Assembly: GCA_046328125.1 (NCBI GenBank)
Contig: JAXLXF010000010.1
Coordinates: forward strand, 62,001-126,000
DNA length: 64,000 nucleotides
Source: JADZEM01 sp046328125
GTDB taxonomy: Bacteria; Chloroflexota; UBA6077; JACCZL01
Reading direction: 5' to 3'
Shown: piece by piece, positions 25,206 through 34,705 of the stretch
How positions within the stretch are numbered: the stretch's first letter is position 1
How the letters are laid out: each line of letters opens with the position of its first letter
The notes under the pieces: generated by a model
Told to the model about the DNA's origin: nothing
What the model saw: only the letters and a program-made list of their open reading frames with translations
The model's database searches: none
Position numbers and translations under genes: made by a program

Positions 25206-25952
25206 TTACAGCTCGAATGGGATCGAGCGAAAGAGCGGCTCGCGGTAGATCTCGCGGTTGGTGGCGTCGTGAATCGCGACGATGTGCGACGTCTCGGGCA
25301 GCACGAACGCCGTGAGCTGCTCGATGCGATAGATCGTACCGGACTCGGTGAGGTGGCCCGCCGTGCTGGTCGTGGCCGACGGGCGCGCCAGCAGCAACAG
25401 CTGGCCGTGTAGGGACTCGGAGATACCGATGCGGCGGCCGTCGTGGAGCGTCAGTCGGTACCACCGATACACGCCCTTGCCAGCAGTCTGGCCGGGCGAC
25501 GTTCGGACCCAGTCCAGCGCCGCCGGGCCGCTCACCACGTCGAGCTCCCCGCCCGCGATGTCGCGAGCCAGGCGTCCTCGGCCGCGCAGCCGTACCCACA
25601 TCATGAAGCTGGCCGCGCCCGCAACGAGCGCAATCATGCCCCAGGCCTCCGGAACAGTCGGGGCATTGAGCAGCACGAGAATGCAGAACGCCATCGGGAA
25701 GACGACAAGGCTGATATCGACCAGGAAGGCGAAGCTCTGGCGATCTCCACGCAGCAGACGCACGCCTTCCACGAGGGCCGGCGGCATCGGTCGTCGAGCT
25801 GTGGAGGTGGCGGCATGTTGCGATGACGGTCTGGTCAGGGCAACACGCTGTCGGGCCGGTAGCCGGTTTCGCCGGACGATTTCAGCGGGTCGCTGAGGAG
25901 TCTCGTCCGGTTGGGCGTCGTCCATTGGGTTCGGGTCGGCGTGCTGTCCCAC
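25206..25952 (-). CDS. Unknown membrane protein with the TM-hairpin/beta module shared with the neighbouring pseudokinase
   Basis: A 248-residue protein I do not recognise. A polar N-terminus (1-60) is followed by PPALVEGVRLLRGDRQ, two hydrophobic segments (about 75-125) and a C-terminal domain of predicted strands: VVSGPAAL, YRWYRLTLHDGRRIG, then a final strand pair ending in IYREP. The same order (P-x-LV-x-L, two membrane segments, V-x-GP, LxLxDGxxI, LYRxP) occurs twice in the protein at 26516-29017, so I infer a common module. The GTG at 25952 has GAGG 6 bases upstream; an ATG at 25925 has no SD. Function unknown; membrane sensing with the pseudokinase is a guess. Confidence 0.6.
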   Translation of the reverse strand: MGQHADPNPMDDAQPDETPQRPAEIVRRNRLPARQRVALTRPSSQHAATSTARRPMPPALVEGVRLLRGDRQSFAFLVDISLVVFPMAFCILVLLNAPTVPEAWGMIALVAGAASFMMWVRLRGRGRLARDIAGGELDVVSGPAALDWVRTSPGQTAGKGVYRWYRLTLHDGRRIGISESLHGQLLLLARPSATTSTAGHLTESGTIYRIEQLTAFVLPETSHIVAIHDATNREIYREPLFRSIPFEL

Positions 25953-26120
25953 GGTGAACCTCGTGCTCGTGAGCGATGCTGTTCTCGAGAGACAGCGTAG
26001 CGCGCGCCGGGCGTGGATGCGTGCGCCGCGCCGACAGGCCGCCTGTTCGCCAGCAAACTGACTTCGACAAGGACGGTGGATGCGCGGGCGGCGGCGCTTT
26101 TTCCGCGCTATCATCGCGGC

Positions 26121-26494
26121 ATGGCTTCCCCAACGGTCGTCGTCGTCGGAGCCGGCGCGCTCGGCGCGAGCACGGCGTACCATCTGGCCCGGCGTGGCGC
26201 CAGCGTCACGCCGGTGGATCAGTTCGCACCGGGCTCGCAGACGTCGCCGCGCGCGGCCGGCCTGACCAACACCAAGGCGGCCTCGACCGAGATCATGGCG
26301 CGCCTGACCGACGAGGCAACCGAGACGCTGGCCCGCTTCGAGTCCGAGACGGGCCTGGAGCTCGACTTCCACCGCTCGGGGAGCGTCAAGGCCGCGTACA
26401 CCGAGGTTGGCCGCGACCGGTTGCTGGCCGACCTGGACGTGGCGCGCTCGAGGCCGCCAGCGTCTACCACTACGCCCGCAAGTATCTGAAGTAG
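26121..26494 (+). pseudogene. Truncated FAD-dependent oxidoreductase (DAO family) remnant
   Basis: The ATG opens a clear Rossmann FAD-binding N-terminus (SPTVVVVGAGALGASTAYHL) and continues about 108 residues like sarcosine or glycine oxidases (TSPRAAGLTNTKA). In-frame similarity stops near 26445, and the frame closes at 26489 with unrelated residues. In the +1 frame the same DNA ends LEAASVYHYARKYLK and a stop at 26494, which looks like the true C-terminus of a protein. A full enzyme would be about 370-450 residues, so a large internal deletion plus a frame change is the simplest reading. It is probably not functional. Confidence 0.7.
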
Positions 26495-26515
26495 CCGTCC
26501 GATCGGCTGGAGCCG

Positions 26516-29017
26516 TCAGACTGTGCGCGGCCTTCTCGGCAGGTCGTCCTCGGATAGCGCCGGGTCTCGGTACAGAACCGCGCCAGACGGGTTGACGACC
26601 TCCAGCAGGAGCTGCCCGCCCTCGACGTAGGTCGTGGTCACGGGCGGAAGGTCGAACCGGTCAGACGTGCGCATCGAGCGGAAGAGGCTGTCGAACGGCG
26701 AGTCCGTCGATTCGCTGTCTGGCCGCTGGCCCTCGCTCGACAGCCGATCGAAGATGGATTGCCCGACGTCGATCTCCGTGCCGTCGAACAGGTGGAGCTT
26801 GTAGGTGGTGGTCTTGCCGCGTCTGTTGGACGACACCGAGATCGGGCCGGTGGCCTGCACGAGTGAGGAATCGTTACCCACCCTCCGGAGCGAGAACGCG
26901 CGCGCGAATGGCGACGCCGCGGCGAAGAAGAATCCGACGAAGAGGACCATGAAGGCGAAAAAACCGGAGCCGGCGTAGACCAGGCCAATCGCCACCAGCA
27001 CGGGCACGCCCATCATGAGCGCCGCGCGCTTCGTCGCGGCCCGCGCCGCCTGCTGGAGCGCGTTGACGAGCCGGGGCGTGACCGGAAGGCGAATCAGGCC
27101 GCCGTCGGCGCTCGACGCCGAGGCAAGACGGTTGTCGATGGCCCGATCGACCGCGGACCGACTGGGCGCGGTCGTCGAGAACGTGTGTCCAGTGGGAGGG
27201 CCGGTCACGGCCGGCGGCGGCGTGGATCCGTCATCTGGCGCCAGGGGCGGGTCGTCCGGCTCACCCTCGTAGAGCGGATAGCGGTAGAGCATGACGCCAG
27301 TCGGGGCGCGGACGTCGAGCAGCAACCGGTTGCCGGCCACATACGAGACGGTGACGCCTGGCAGGTCGTAGGCGACGGTCGCGGGGCGGATACCCGTCGT
27401 GCCAGGGATCGGCCGGTCTACGCGGACCGGGACGGCGTACCGGGCGAGGGCATCGAACGCGTGGGGCGTCAGGCTGAGCAACAGGTGATTCGTCAGCCCG
27501 AGCCGTGGCAGCCCACCGAGGATGCTGTCCGTCCGTCCGCTCAGGCGGGCGGTGCCGGTGACACGGACGATCTCCTGGCGGGCGGCTTCGCCGGACAGTC
27601 TTCCAGTGACCAGCGGGATACCGTACAGCACGCCGACCAGCCCGACGACGGCCATCGCCGGAACCAGCTGGCTCGTCACCAGGAGCAGGAGCGCCACCAG
27701 CCCGGCCGCCGCGACGCCGAGCGGAACCGGGCCGACCTTGCCGTCCACGCAGACTCGGTCCAGCAGCTCAGCGACGGCCGGCGCCCGGTTCGCGACCCAG
27801 TGAACGCCGTCGCCGATGGGGTCTTTCGATTCGAGGCGTCCCAGGCAGGCGAGGACGGCCGGAGTGGCAGGGATGGTGACGATCCGGTCTTCGACGGCCA
27901 TCGACGGGGGCGGGGTCCACGGAAGCGGCGGCGTGTCGGCAGTGCCAGGAGTCCCGGATTCAGGCACGGCGACGGTCCGGACGGACGCAGGCGCGGACGG
28001 CGTCCACGGTAGAGGCTCGTGGGCGACCTCCTGGACATCGGCGGCGAGGTCCGCGCGCGCGGTCTCTTCCCAGGGGAGGCCGACACCTTCGGCGGGAAGT
28101 GGCGCTGTCGTCGGTGTGGCTGCGGATGGCACAGCGGGCACGGTCGGGGCGCTGGAAGTCGTCGAGGGAGTCACAGGCACTGGCGCTGGCGCTGCTGGCC
28201 CCGGTGTCGGCGCTGGCATGGCAGATGGCGGCGCGAAGCCGGGCACGTGCGTGGGCGGCGGCGCGGCAGCCTGTGGCGTGATAGCGGCCGTAGTCGCGGA
28301 AGAAACGAGCGTCTCGGCGAGGGCTGCCGCGAACGCCGCGCAGGTCGGGAAGCGATCTGACGGGCTGGCGGCCTGTTGGCGATCCAGGACCGCGCGCGCG
28401 TCAGCGGACGGCGATGGGAGGAGTGAGGAGGCGAGGGCGGCCAGGGCAAACCCGTCGGCCGAGGCGACCGCGCGAGGGCCGCTGCGCTGTTCCGGGGCGG
28501 TGTAGGCGTCGTCGGACGCTTCGACGACGGCGGCGTCCAGGCCGGCCTCTTCGATTGCGCCCAGCAGGCCGACGCCGACCAGGAGTGGGCTACCGTCCGA
28601 TCTGACCAGCACGCTGGACGGCCCAAGCGCGCCGTGGGCGAGGCGTCGGTCGTGGGCGGCGTCGAGCCCCGCCGCGAGCGCCTGCACGAGCGCGGCGACC
28701 CGCTCCGGCGTCCACGTATCGTCGGCAAGGGTCGAGAGCACGGTGGCGTCGTCGGGCCGCTCGATCACGATGTAGAGGGAGCCAGCCTGCTCTCCGACTT
28801 CGACCGGTCGGGCGAGGGCAGGGTGACGGACGCCGCCGGCGCGGGCGACCTCCAGTCGGAGCAGTCCTCGGAAGCGCTGGTCTTTCGCCAGACGCTCGTC
28901 CAGGATCAGGAAAGCCAGCGACTCCCGTCGGGCGGTGTGGGTCGCCGCCACCAGCTCGCCAAACGGCAGCGCCCCGAGCGAGTCGCCAAGCTGATACGGG
29001 CCGATCTTGTTGTCCAT
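26516..29017 (-). CDS. Membrane pseudokinase with two copies of an unrecognised TM/beta module
   Basis: An 833-residue protein. Residues 1-235 align with a Hanks-type kinase but have lost catalysis: the VAxK Lys is Leu (LAFLILDE), HRDxKPxN reads HGALGPSS, and DFG reads GVG. A long Ala/Pro/Thr linker (about 240-400) follows. Then come two repeats (about 400-585 and 650-825), each with P-x-TP-x-LV/VL, two membrane segments and a beta-rich tail ending YV-x-G-x-x-LLL-D/E-V-x-x-P-x-G-x-x-LYR-x-P. A hand alignment of the last 34 residues gives 17 identities. The neighbour at 25206-25952 has a single related module. ATG at 29017 with GGAG upstream. Likely a signalling scaffold; no function is known to me. 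Confidence 0.72.
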   Translation of the reverse strand: MDNKIGPYQLGDSLGALPFGELVAATHTARRESLAFLILDERLAKDQRFRGLLRLEVARAGGVRHPALARPVEVGEQAGSLYIVIERPDDATVLSTLADDTWTPERVAALVQALAAGLDAAHDRRLAHGALGPSSVLVRSDGSPLLVGVGLLGAIEEAGLDAAVVEASDDAYTAPEQRSGPRAVASADGFALAALASSLLPSPSADARAVLDRQQAASPSDRFPTCAAFAAALAETLVSSATTAAITPQAAAPPPTHVPGFAPPSAMPAPTPGPAAPAPVPVTPSTTSSAPTVPAVPSAATPTTAPLPAEGVGLPWEETARADLAADVQEVAHEPLPWTPSAPASVRTVAVPESGTPGTADTPPLPWTPPPSMAVEDRIVTIPATPAVLACLGRLESKDPIGDGVHWVANRAPAVAELLDRVCVDGKVGPVPLGVAAAGLVALLLLVTSQLVPAMAVVGLVGVLYGIPLVTGRLSGEAARQEIVRVTGTARLSGRTDSILGGLPRLGLTNHLLLSLTPHAFDALARYAVPVRVDRPIPGTTGIRPATVAYDLPGVTVSYVAGNRLLLDVRAPTGVMLYRYPLYEGEPDDPPLAPDDGSTPPPAVTGPPTGHTFSTTAPSRSAVDRAIDNRLASASSADGGLIRLPVTPRLVNALQQAARAATKRAALMMGVPVLVAIGLVYAGSGFFAFMVLFVGFFFAAASPFARAFSLRRVGNDSSLVQATGPISVSSNRRGKTTTYKLHLFDGTEIDVGQSIFDRLSSEGQRPDSESTDSPFDSLFRSMRTSDRFDLPPVTTTYVEGGQLLLEVVNPSGAVLYRDPALSEDDLPRRPRTV

Positions 29018-29240
29018 CTGGCGCGCTCCGACGACTCCGGGCTGACAAGCCGAGCTACGACCGCGTTTCGACGATGGTACCGCGCCGGCAGGCCGTGTGG
29101 ATCAGTTCCGGTGGCCGAGAACCGTTCGATTGCTGACAGAGAGGTCGAATGTATGGCGTGCTTGGTGCCGTGCGGCACGCCGTGGACTGTTGGCGTCTGA
29201 AGAAATACGTCCCCCGCGGGCGGCACACGAACGCTCGTGG

Positions 29241-31115
29241 TTACGGTCCGGGATCTGGGAAGGCTGGCTCCGGCGTGTACTCCAGGTCGAGGGTGCTGAC
29301 CTCCCCAACCAGCGGGACGCGCAGCAGCACCGACTGGTACGGCTCGAAGGTGAGTGTGACCGGGCGGGCGGACGAGCCGTAGCGGATCACGACCTCCCGC
29401 GTGAGGCGCTCCGTGCAGTGCGACTGCCCGAAGCGCATCGGGTAGTGGACGTCGCGGGCGAACGGGTGGGCGAAGAAGATCAGGAGCTCGCCGGTGCCCT
29501 GTTTGGCCCAGTACGGCGGGACATCCTGGCCCTCGACGAGCGGCTGGATTCCGAGCGCGGAGAGATCCGGCGAGACGTTGGGCAGCCGCGACAGCTCCGC
29601 GAGCCAGTGAGCGTATTGAGGATTGCGCCGCATCCCCGGCGACGACGGCGCTCGCTTCAGCACGATCTTTGCGCCGCCACGCGCCAGCCTCGCGACGTGC
29701 TCCAGGGCGCCCGCGTCCATCCACTCGACGTCCGCGTACAGACCCGCGAAGCGAACGTCGCCAATCGAGATCTGCCCATCTACGATCTGCGCCTGGCGGA
29801 GAAACGGCTCTGAGACCCAGGTTGGGTGATGTCCCTCGGTTTCGGCGGGCGGCGCCACCCGGCGCATCTCCCACTCGAAGACGGCGCCCGGCGTGCGCTG
29901 CTCGTCGGGGATGCGATCGCGCATCAGCATGTCTTCGTTGGGCAGGTACACGGCCAGGTTCGTGTAAGGCCGACCGCGCCGCATCATGCCGCAGACGCTC
30001 TCCAGATACTCGTTGAAGGCAGGCAACTGTCGCGAGAAGACGGAGTCCGGCCCAACGTGTACCGACGCGTAGAACTCGTTGGAGCCGCCGTGTCCGTTGA
30101 ATGGCATGCCGTGCCAGACGAGCTGGTTGACGCCGTTCGCGATCAGCGCGTCCGCGAGCAGTTTCAGGTCTGCAAGCTGCTCGCGCCGCCAGTACTTCGC
30201 GGCCTGGAGCTGACCCGGCCCGATCGTGCCGTAGATGCAGGTGAACGCCTCGGCGCTGACCAGCGGCTTGCCGGCCAGAGCAGCCGCCGAGGCCGGGATC
30301 CGCGAGAACGTCGGCTCGAACAGCAGCCCCTCTGACTCGGGCACGTCCACGGCAGCATAGGCGGCCAGGAGATCGGTGGGGGCGCCGTGACACTGGACCC
30401 GGGAGATCGCCCCGAGGTCGCGGCACGCCTGCGCGAACGTCTCGAAGAAGGCGTCGAGCATGGTGCTGCCGACCATGCGCCGGTAGTCGTACCGCATGTG
30501 CGGGTGGGTCCGTGCAAGATCCAGGTGATCGTCCAGGCGGTAGCCGTAGCGTGCCTCGAACGCATCAGACAGGCTGGGCGTCCAGATCTCGGCTGCGTCC
30601 AGCTCCAGGGAGTCGCAGAAGAGCGCCGAGGGCGTCCCGTCGAGACCCAACGCGAACGACGGGCCAATCGCATTCGCGTAACGCTGCACCGCTGAAGAGG
30701 AGAGGTGATCCAGGACCGGCTGCGGTCCAGGCTCCCACGACCGGGTCAGCCGCTGGCCGGACGGCCCGGTGAGCGTCTGCGCGGCGTCGGCCGGGCGGAC
30801 GACCGATCCCCCGAACGGCCAGGAGCTCCCGAACGTGAAGTCACAGCCCAGCCCCAACTGATCCGCGTACCCTTTGGCGAACCCGATCAGGCTCGACCAC
30901 TCCGCGCTCAGCCACTCGGGCCGGGTGTCGGCGACGGGGCGCCCGTACCAGACTGGATCGACCCAGGCGATCTCGACGCCGCCGAAGCCGTTCTCGCTGA
31001 GCCAGTCGAGCTGAGAGGCGATGTCATCCGCCTGGAACGGGCCGGCCAGCCACCACCAGCGCGCGTACGGCCGCGATGACTGATAGGCCGGGTACTCCGT
31101 GATGTCTGGGGCCAT
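29241..31115 (-). CDS. Glycoside hydrolase related to GH106 (alpha-L-rhamnosidase)
   Basis: A 624-residue protein with no signal peptide. The N-terminus matches GH106-type enzymes: RPYARWWWLAGPFQADDI, LSENGFGGVEI and FTFGSSWPFGG. In the middle VSAEAFTCIYG and ADALIANGVNQLVWHGMPF resemble the barrel strands that carry the acidic catalysts, although I cannot assign them. The C-terminal about 120 residues are a beta-sandwich. GH106 enzymes remove L-rhamnose from pectin-type glycans; this one is shorter than many, so another glycosidase activity is possible. Start ATG 31115 has GGAG 10 bases upstream. It could feed sugar acids to the pathway at 1-4194, but the distance is large. Confidence 0.7.
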   Translation of the reverse strand: MAPDITEYPAYQSSRPYARWWWLAGPFQADDIASQLDWLSENGFGGVEIAWVDPVWYGRPVADTRPEWLSAEWSSLIGFAKGYADQLGLGCDFTFGSSWPFGGSVVRPADAAQTLTGPSGQRLTRSWEPGPQPVLDHLSSSAVQRYANAIGPSFALGLDGTPSALFCDSLELDAAEIWTPSLSDAFEARYGYRLDDHLDLARTHPHMRYDYRRMVGSTMLDAFFETFAQACRDLGAISRVQCHGAPTDLLAAYAAVDVPESEGLLFEPTFSRIPASAAALAGKPLVSAEAFTCIYGTIGPGQLQAAKYWRREQLADLKLLADALIANGVNQLVWHGMPFNGHGGSNEFYASVHVGPDSVFSRQLPAFNEYLESVCGMMRRGRPYTNLAVYLPNEDMLMRDRIPDEQRTPGAVFEWEMRRVAPPAETEGHHPTWVSEPFLRQAQIVDGQISIGDVRFAGLYADVEWMDAGALEHVARLARGGAKIVLKRAPSSPGMRRNPQYAHWLAELSRLPNVSPDLSALGIQPLVEGQDVPPYWAKQGTGELLIFFAHPFARDVHYPMRFGQSHCTERLTREVVIRYGSSARPVTLTFEPYQSVLLRVPLVGEVSTLDLEYTPEPAFPDPGP

Positions 31116-31324
31116 ACTTGTGGAGCTCCGAGGGCGAAGATCGGCGCGGGCCTCACGATCATAGCGAGCGGAGCCCAACGTGTGGGAGCCGGACGAGTGA
31201 GAGCGCGCACGTCGTGCGACGCTGGTGAATCCCGACCGAGATCGTCCGGGCGTCCGGTACCATCTTCGAGAGCGACCGGCTGCTCATCGGCCGCCAACAC
31301 CCGTCATCATGCGGAGGCTCGACG

Positions 31325-32767
31325 ATGGCAACCGATCTGGCGTGGATCTCGGCGACCGAGCTGGCGAAACTGATCCGGCGCGGCAAGCTCTCGCCGGTCG
31401 AACTGGTAGACGCGCTGCTGGCGCGCATCGAGCGGGTCAACCCGTCCGTGAACGCGTACTGCACCGTCGCGGCGGAGCGGGCGCGGGCCGAAGCGCGCGC
31501 GGCGGAGGCGGCGCTCACGTCTGGCGAGGATCTTGGACTGCTGCACGGCGTGCCGTACTCGGCGAAAGACCTGACCCCCACGAAGGGCGTCCGAACCACG
31601 ATGGGCTCGAAGATCTTCGAGCACAACGTGCCGGAGGCGGACGGGCTGCTGATCCAGCGAATGCGGGCGGCTGGCGCAATCCTCCTGGGCAAGACCAACA
31701 CGCCAGAGTTTGGCTGCAAGCCGTTCACCGACAACCGGCTGTTCGGGGCGACGCGCAACCCGTGGGCGCTGGACCGTTCGCCGGGCGGCTCGTCTGGCGG
31801 CGCGGCGGCAGCGGTTGCGGCGGGGCTGGGGCCGCTGGCGCAGGGCAGCGACCTGGCGGCCTCGATCCGGCAGCCGGCAGCCTGGAGTGGGGTGGTCGGG
31901 TTCAAGCCGTCACAGGGGCGGGTGCCGCGCGTGCCGAACGCCTCCGGCTGGAGCGGCCTCTCGGTGGACGGACCGATCGCGCGGACGGTGGCGGACGCGG
32001 CGCTGATGTTCGCGGCGATCTGCGGGCCGGACCCGCGCGACCCGCTCAGCCTGCCAGCCACCGGCGAGGAGTGGGAGTCGCTGGTGGAGGTGGACGACGA
32101 CGGCGCGCTGCTCTCGCGCGGTTCGCTCCGTGGGCTGCGAGTCGCCTGGACGCCCGATCTCGGCGGCGCGTTCCCCGTCGATCCGAAAGTCGCGGCGATC
32201 TGCGCCGAGGCGGCTCGCGCGTTGGAGAGCTTCGACTGCTCGCTGGAGGAGGACGCACCGGAGATCGGGGAGATCCAGCGACCGTTCCTGTTGCTGAACG
32301 CGGGCCTGCGCCAGACGACGCTCGGGAAGTACCTGGAAGAGTGGCGGGAGCAGATGGACCCGGTCCTGGTCTCGCGGCTGGAGATGGCGGGCGACGCGAC
32401 GGCGGTGGACGTGGCCCAGGCCGAAGTAGAGCGGATGGCGTACCACCAGCGGCTGTGCGCTTTCTTCGAGCGGTACGACCTGCTGCTCCTGCCGACCACG
32501 GCGATGCCGCCACTGTCCCTGGACGCGCGCTTCCCGATCGAGGTAGGGGGGAAGTCGCTCGCGCAGCCGATCGACATGCTGCTGCCGACCTACGCGTTCA
32601 ATTTCAGCAACTTCCCGGCGATCTCGGTGCCGGCCGGCTGGACGGACGACGGATTGCCGGTCGGGTTGCAGATCGTGGGGGGCTGGCAGCGTGACGCGCT
32701 GGTGCTGCAAGCCGCTGCCGCGTTCGAGCAGGCCCGGCCGTGGGCGGAGCGTCGGCCGGGGGTGTAG
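31325..32767 (+). CDS. Amidase (amidase signature family)
   Basis: A 480-residue hydrolase of carboxylic amides. The Ser-cisSer-Lys triad is visible: Lys in VPYSAKD (about 81), the glycine-rich SPGGSSGGAAAAVAAG (about 155-170) and the nucleophile Ser in GSDLAASIRQPAA. The usual GSDTGGSIR is changed to GSDLAASIR, but the catalytic Ser is kept. The C-terminal IPVGLQ-type end is VGLQIVGG. ATG 31325 has GGAGG 6 bases upstream. It converges with the ABC-F gene, 6 bases apart. Broad amidase, glutamyl-amidotransferase-like and urethanase roles are all possible; gatB and gatC are not nearby, so it is not called gatA. Confidence 0.86.
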   Translation: MATDLAWISATELAKLIRRGKLSPVELVDALLARIERVNPSVNAYCTVAAERARAEARAAEAALTSGEDLGLLHGVPYSAKDLTPTKGVRTTMGSKIFEHNVPEADGLLIQRMRAAGAILLGKTNTPEFGCKPFTDNRLFGATRNPWALDRSPGGSSGGAAAAVAAGLGPLAQGSDLAASIRQPAAWSGVVGFKPSQGRVPRVPNASGWSGLSVDGPIARTVADAALMFAAICGPDPRDPLSLPATGEEWESLVEVDDDGALLSRGSLRGLRVAWTPDLGGAFPVDPKVAAICAEAARALESFDCSLEEDAPEIGEIQRPFLLLNAGLRQTTLGKYLEEWREQMDPVLVSRLEMAGDATAVDVAQAEVERMAYHQRLCAFFERYDLLLLPTTAMPPLSLDARFPIEVGGKSLAQPIDMLLPTYAFNFSNFPAISVPAGWTDDGLPVGLQIVGGWQRDALVLQAAAAFEQARPWAERRPGV

Positions 32768-32773
32768 ACGGGA

Positions 32774-34507
32774 TCAGCGGGTGTTCTGGCGGCGGCGGGC
32801 GCGGTCGGTCGGAGCTGTTACAGGAGCAGGATTGGCGGGGCGCCCCGGCGAGGACGAGGCCGGTGCGAGGGTGAGGCGCTTGAGGCGGGGGCCGAGGCTC
32901 TGGGCGGTCGCTTCGCCAGCCAGGACGGGCAGGATGGTGTCAAGGTCGCGGGCTTCGGCAACGTCGCCCAGGTGGTCGAAGTAGAGGAATCGGTCGAACT
33001 GGCGCATGAACCAGCGGTCGTGGGTGACGCCGACGACGGTCCCCGTGAAGCCGTCCAGGGCGCGCTCCAGCGCTTCTGAGGAGTCAAGGTCCAGGTTGTC
33101 GGTCGGCTCGTCCAGGAGGAGCAGATTTGCGCCACCACGCTCCAAGAGCAAGACTTGCAGCCGGGCCTGCTGGCCGCCTGACAGGGTCTCGAACGTCTGA
33201 TCGACGCAACCCTGGAGCTCGTAGCGAGCGAGCGTCGCCATCGAGGAGGCGAACGAGAGGCCGGCGTCGGCCAGGATCTCCTTGACGGTCTTGCCGGACC
33301 ACTCGGGGTGCTCGTGGGTCTGGCTGAAGTGGCCCACTTTGATCCGTGCGCCGAGCCGGACCTCACCGCCGTGCTCGACCGCGTCGCCGGCCAGCAGGCG
33401 GATGAAGTGCGACTTGCCGGAGCCGTTCGGGCCGACGACGGCGACCCGCTCGCCGTACATGACCAGCGCGTCGAACGGGTTGACCACCTGGGCGATGCGC
33501 AGCCCCAGGCACTCGACCACCTTGCGGCCGGACTCGCTGCCGCGCAGGCGCATGTGGATGTTCTGATTGCGGACCGGCGCCTCGGGCGGGCCGGCATCGA
33601 CAAACTTCTTCCAGCGGGTCTCGGCAGCGTCAGCCTGGGAGGCGTTGCCGTCGCTGATGGCGGCGCGCTGCTTCATGATCCGCATGTGGCGGTAGAGGCG
33701 GCGCTCCTCCTCGTTCCAGCGAACGAGCGCTTCTTCGAGGCGCTCCTGGCGGGCGGTGCGCACCTCGTTGTAGGTGGCGAACGATTCTCCGTGGACCCAG
33801 GCGCCGTACCCTTCGAGCGTGACGATCTTGCGGGCGGCACGGACCAGCAGCTCGCGGTCGTGCGAGATCATCAGGAGCGTCTTGTTCAGCTCGTTGAGGC
33901 GCCGCTCGAGCCAGCGCTTCCCGGCGATGTCGAGGTAGTTGTCCGGCTCGTCCAGGAGCACGTTCTCGCTGTCCGAGGCGACCAGCATTTCGAGAGCGAG
34001 CCGCTTCTGCTCGCCGCCGGAGAGCTCGTTGACGAGGCGGTCAGATGCGTCGTCGAGCGACTGCCCGAGGACGAGCGAGGTGACGCGGTCCCAGACGCCC
34101 TCCTGCTGGTACCCACCGACCTCACCCCAGTGGGCAATCGCGTTCGCCAACGCTTCGCCGGCAGCATCGGAGTAGTCCGTTTCGAGGGTGCGCTCGGCCT
34201 GGATCAGCTCCAGGGCGCGCTGGCGGTACGGCTCGCCGGAGACGGTCGCCAGCAGCTCGCGGACGGTGGCGCGGGCGTACATCCGTCCGATCTGCTGGGG
34301 CATGAACTGGACGCGACCGTCGATCTGGATGACGCCCTGGCTCGGCGTGAGCTCGCGGGCGAGCAGGCGCATCAAGGTCGTCTTGCCGACGCCGTTGACG
34401 CCGACCAGCGCCGCGTGCTCCTTGTCCCCAACGCGAAATGAGACGCCGCTAAAGAGCAGGCCGCCGCCGGGATGGACGTATTCGAGGTCCTGGACGACGA
34501 TGGCCAC
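32774..34507 (-). CDS. ABC-F family ATPase (ribosome-associated type)
   Basis: A 577-residue soluble protein with two ATPase domains and no membrane part. Domain 1: GVNGVGKTTL, LSGGEQKRLALE, NVLLDEPDNYLD. Domain 2: GPNGSGKSHF, LSGGQQARLQ, LLLLDEPTDNLDL. Between them is the charged linker typical of ABC-F (about 235-310, with RLYRHMRIMKQRAA). ABC-F proteins act on translating ribosomes, in regulation or antibiotic protection. The start is a GTG at 34507 with GAGGAAGG 9 bases before it. The C-terminal 35 residues are Pro/Arg-rich and basic. Assignment to EttA, Uup or a resistance type is not possible from the sequence alone. Confidence 0.88.
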   Translation of the reverse strand: MAIVVQDLEYVHPGGGLLFSGVSFRVGDKEHAALVGVNGVGKTTLMRLLARELTPSQGVIQIDGRVQFMPQQIGRMYARATVRELLATVSGEPYRQRALELIQAERTLETDYSDAAGEALANAIAHWGEVGGYQQEGVWDRVTSLVLGQSLDDASDRLVNELSGGEQKRLALEMLVASDSENVLLDEPDNYLDIAGKRWLERRLNELNKTLLMISHDRELLVRAARKIVTLEGYGAWVHGESFATYNEVRTARQERLEEALVRWNEEERRLYRHMRIMKQRAAISDGNASQADAAETRWKKFVDAGPPEAPVRNQNIHMRLRGSESGRKVVECLGLRIAQVVNPFDALVMYGERVAVVGPNGSGKSHFIRLLAGDAVEHGGEVRLGARIKVGHFSQTHEHPEWSGKTVKEILADAGLSFASSMATLARYELQGCVDQTFETLSGGQQARLQVLLLERGGANLLLLDEPTDNLDLDSSEALERALDGFTGTVVGVTHDRWFMRQFDRFLYFDHLGDVAEARDLDTILPVLAGEATAQSLGPRLKRLTLAPASSSPGRPANPAPVTAPTDRARRRQNTR

Positions 34508-34705
34508 AGCGATCTGCCTTCCTCAGCAGACGAAGTCTAGCAGAGCGATCCGCCCTCGCCCCCAGGCCCTCTCTCCTGTCCCACGAGCCGAAGCGGGGGC
34601 CATGTGTTGACCAGCAGCGTCGCTCAGACGGCAGCGACATACCCGGGGTGCTCGAAGTGCTCGGTCAGGACGACCATCTCGTCGCCGCAGAACCCTCTGC
34701 CTCGG
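34508..34705. other. Intergenic region with a possible 17-codon ORF
   Basis: Between the ABC-F start and the HEPN stop. On the minus strand a small frame from ATG 34678 to the TGA at 34624-34626 reads like the tail of a protein (MVVLTEHFEHPGY). It may be a gene remnant. Nothing else is seen. Confidence 0.25.

Noticed and set aside
34624..34678. A 17-codon gene (MVVLTEHFEHPGY...)
   Set aside because: No SD, too short for confidence, and it reads like the tail of a lost gene; kept only as a note on the intergenic region.
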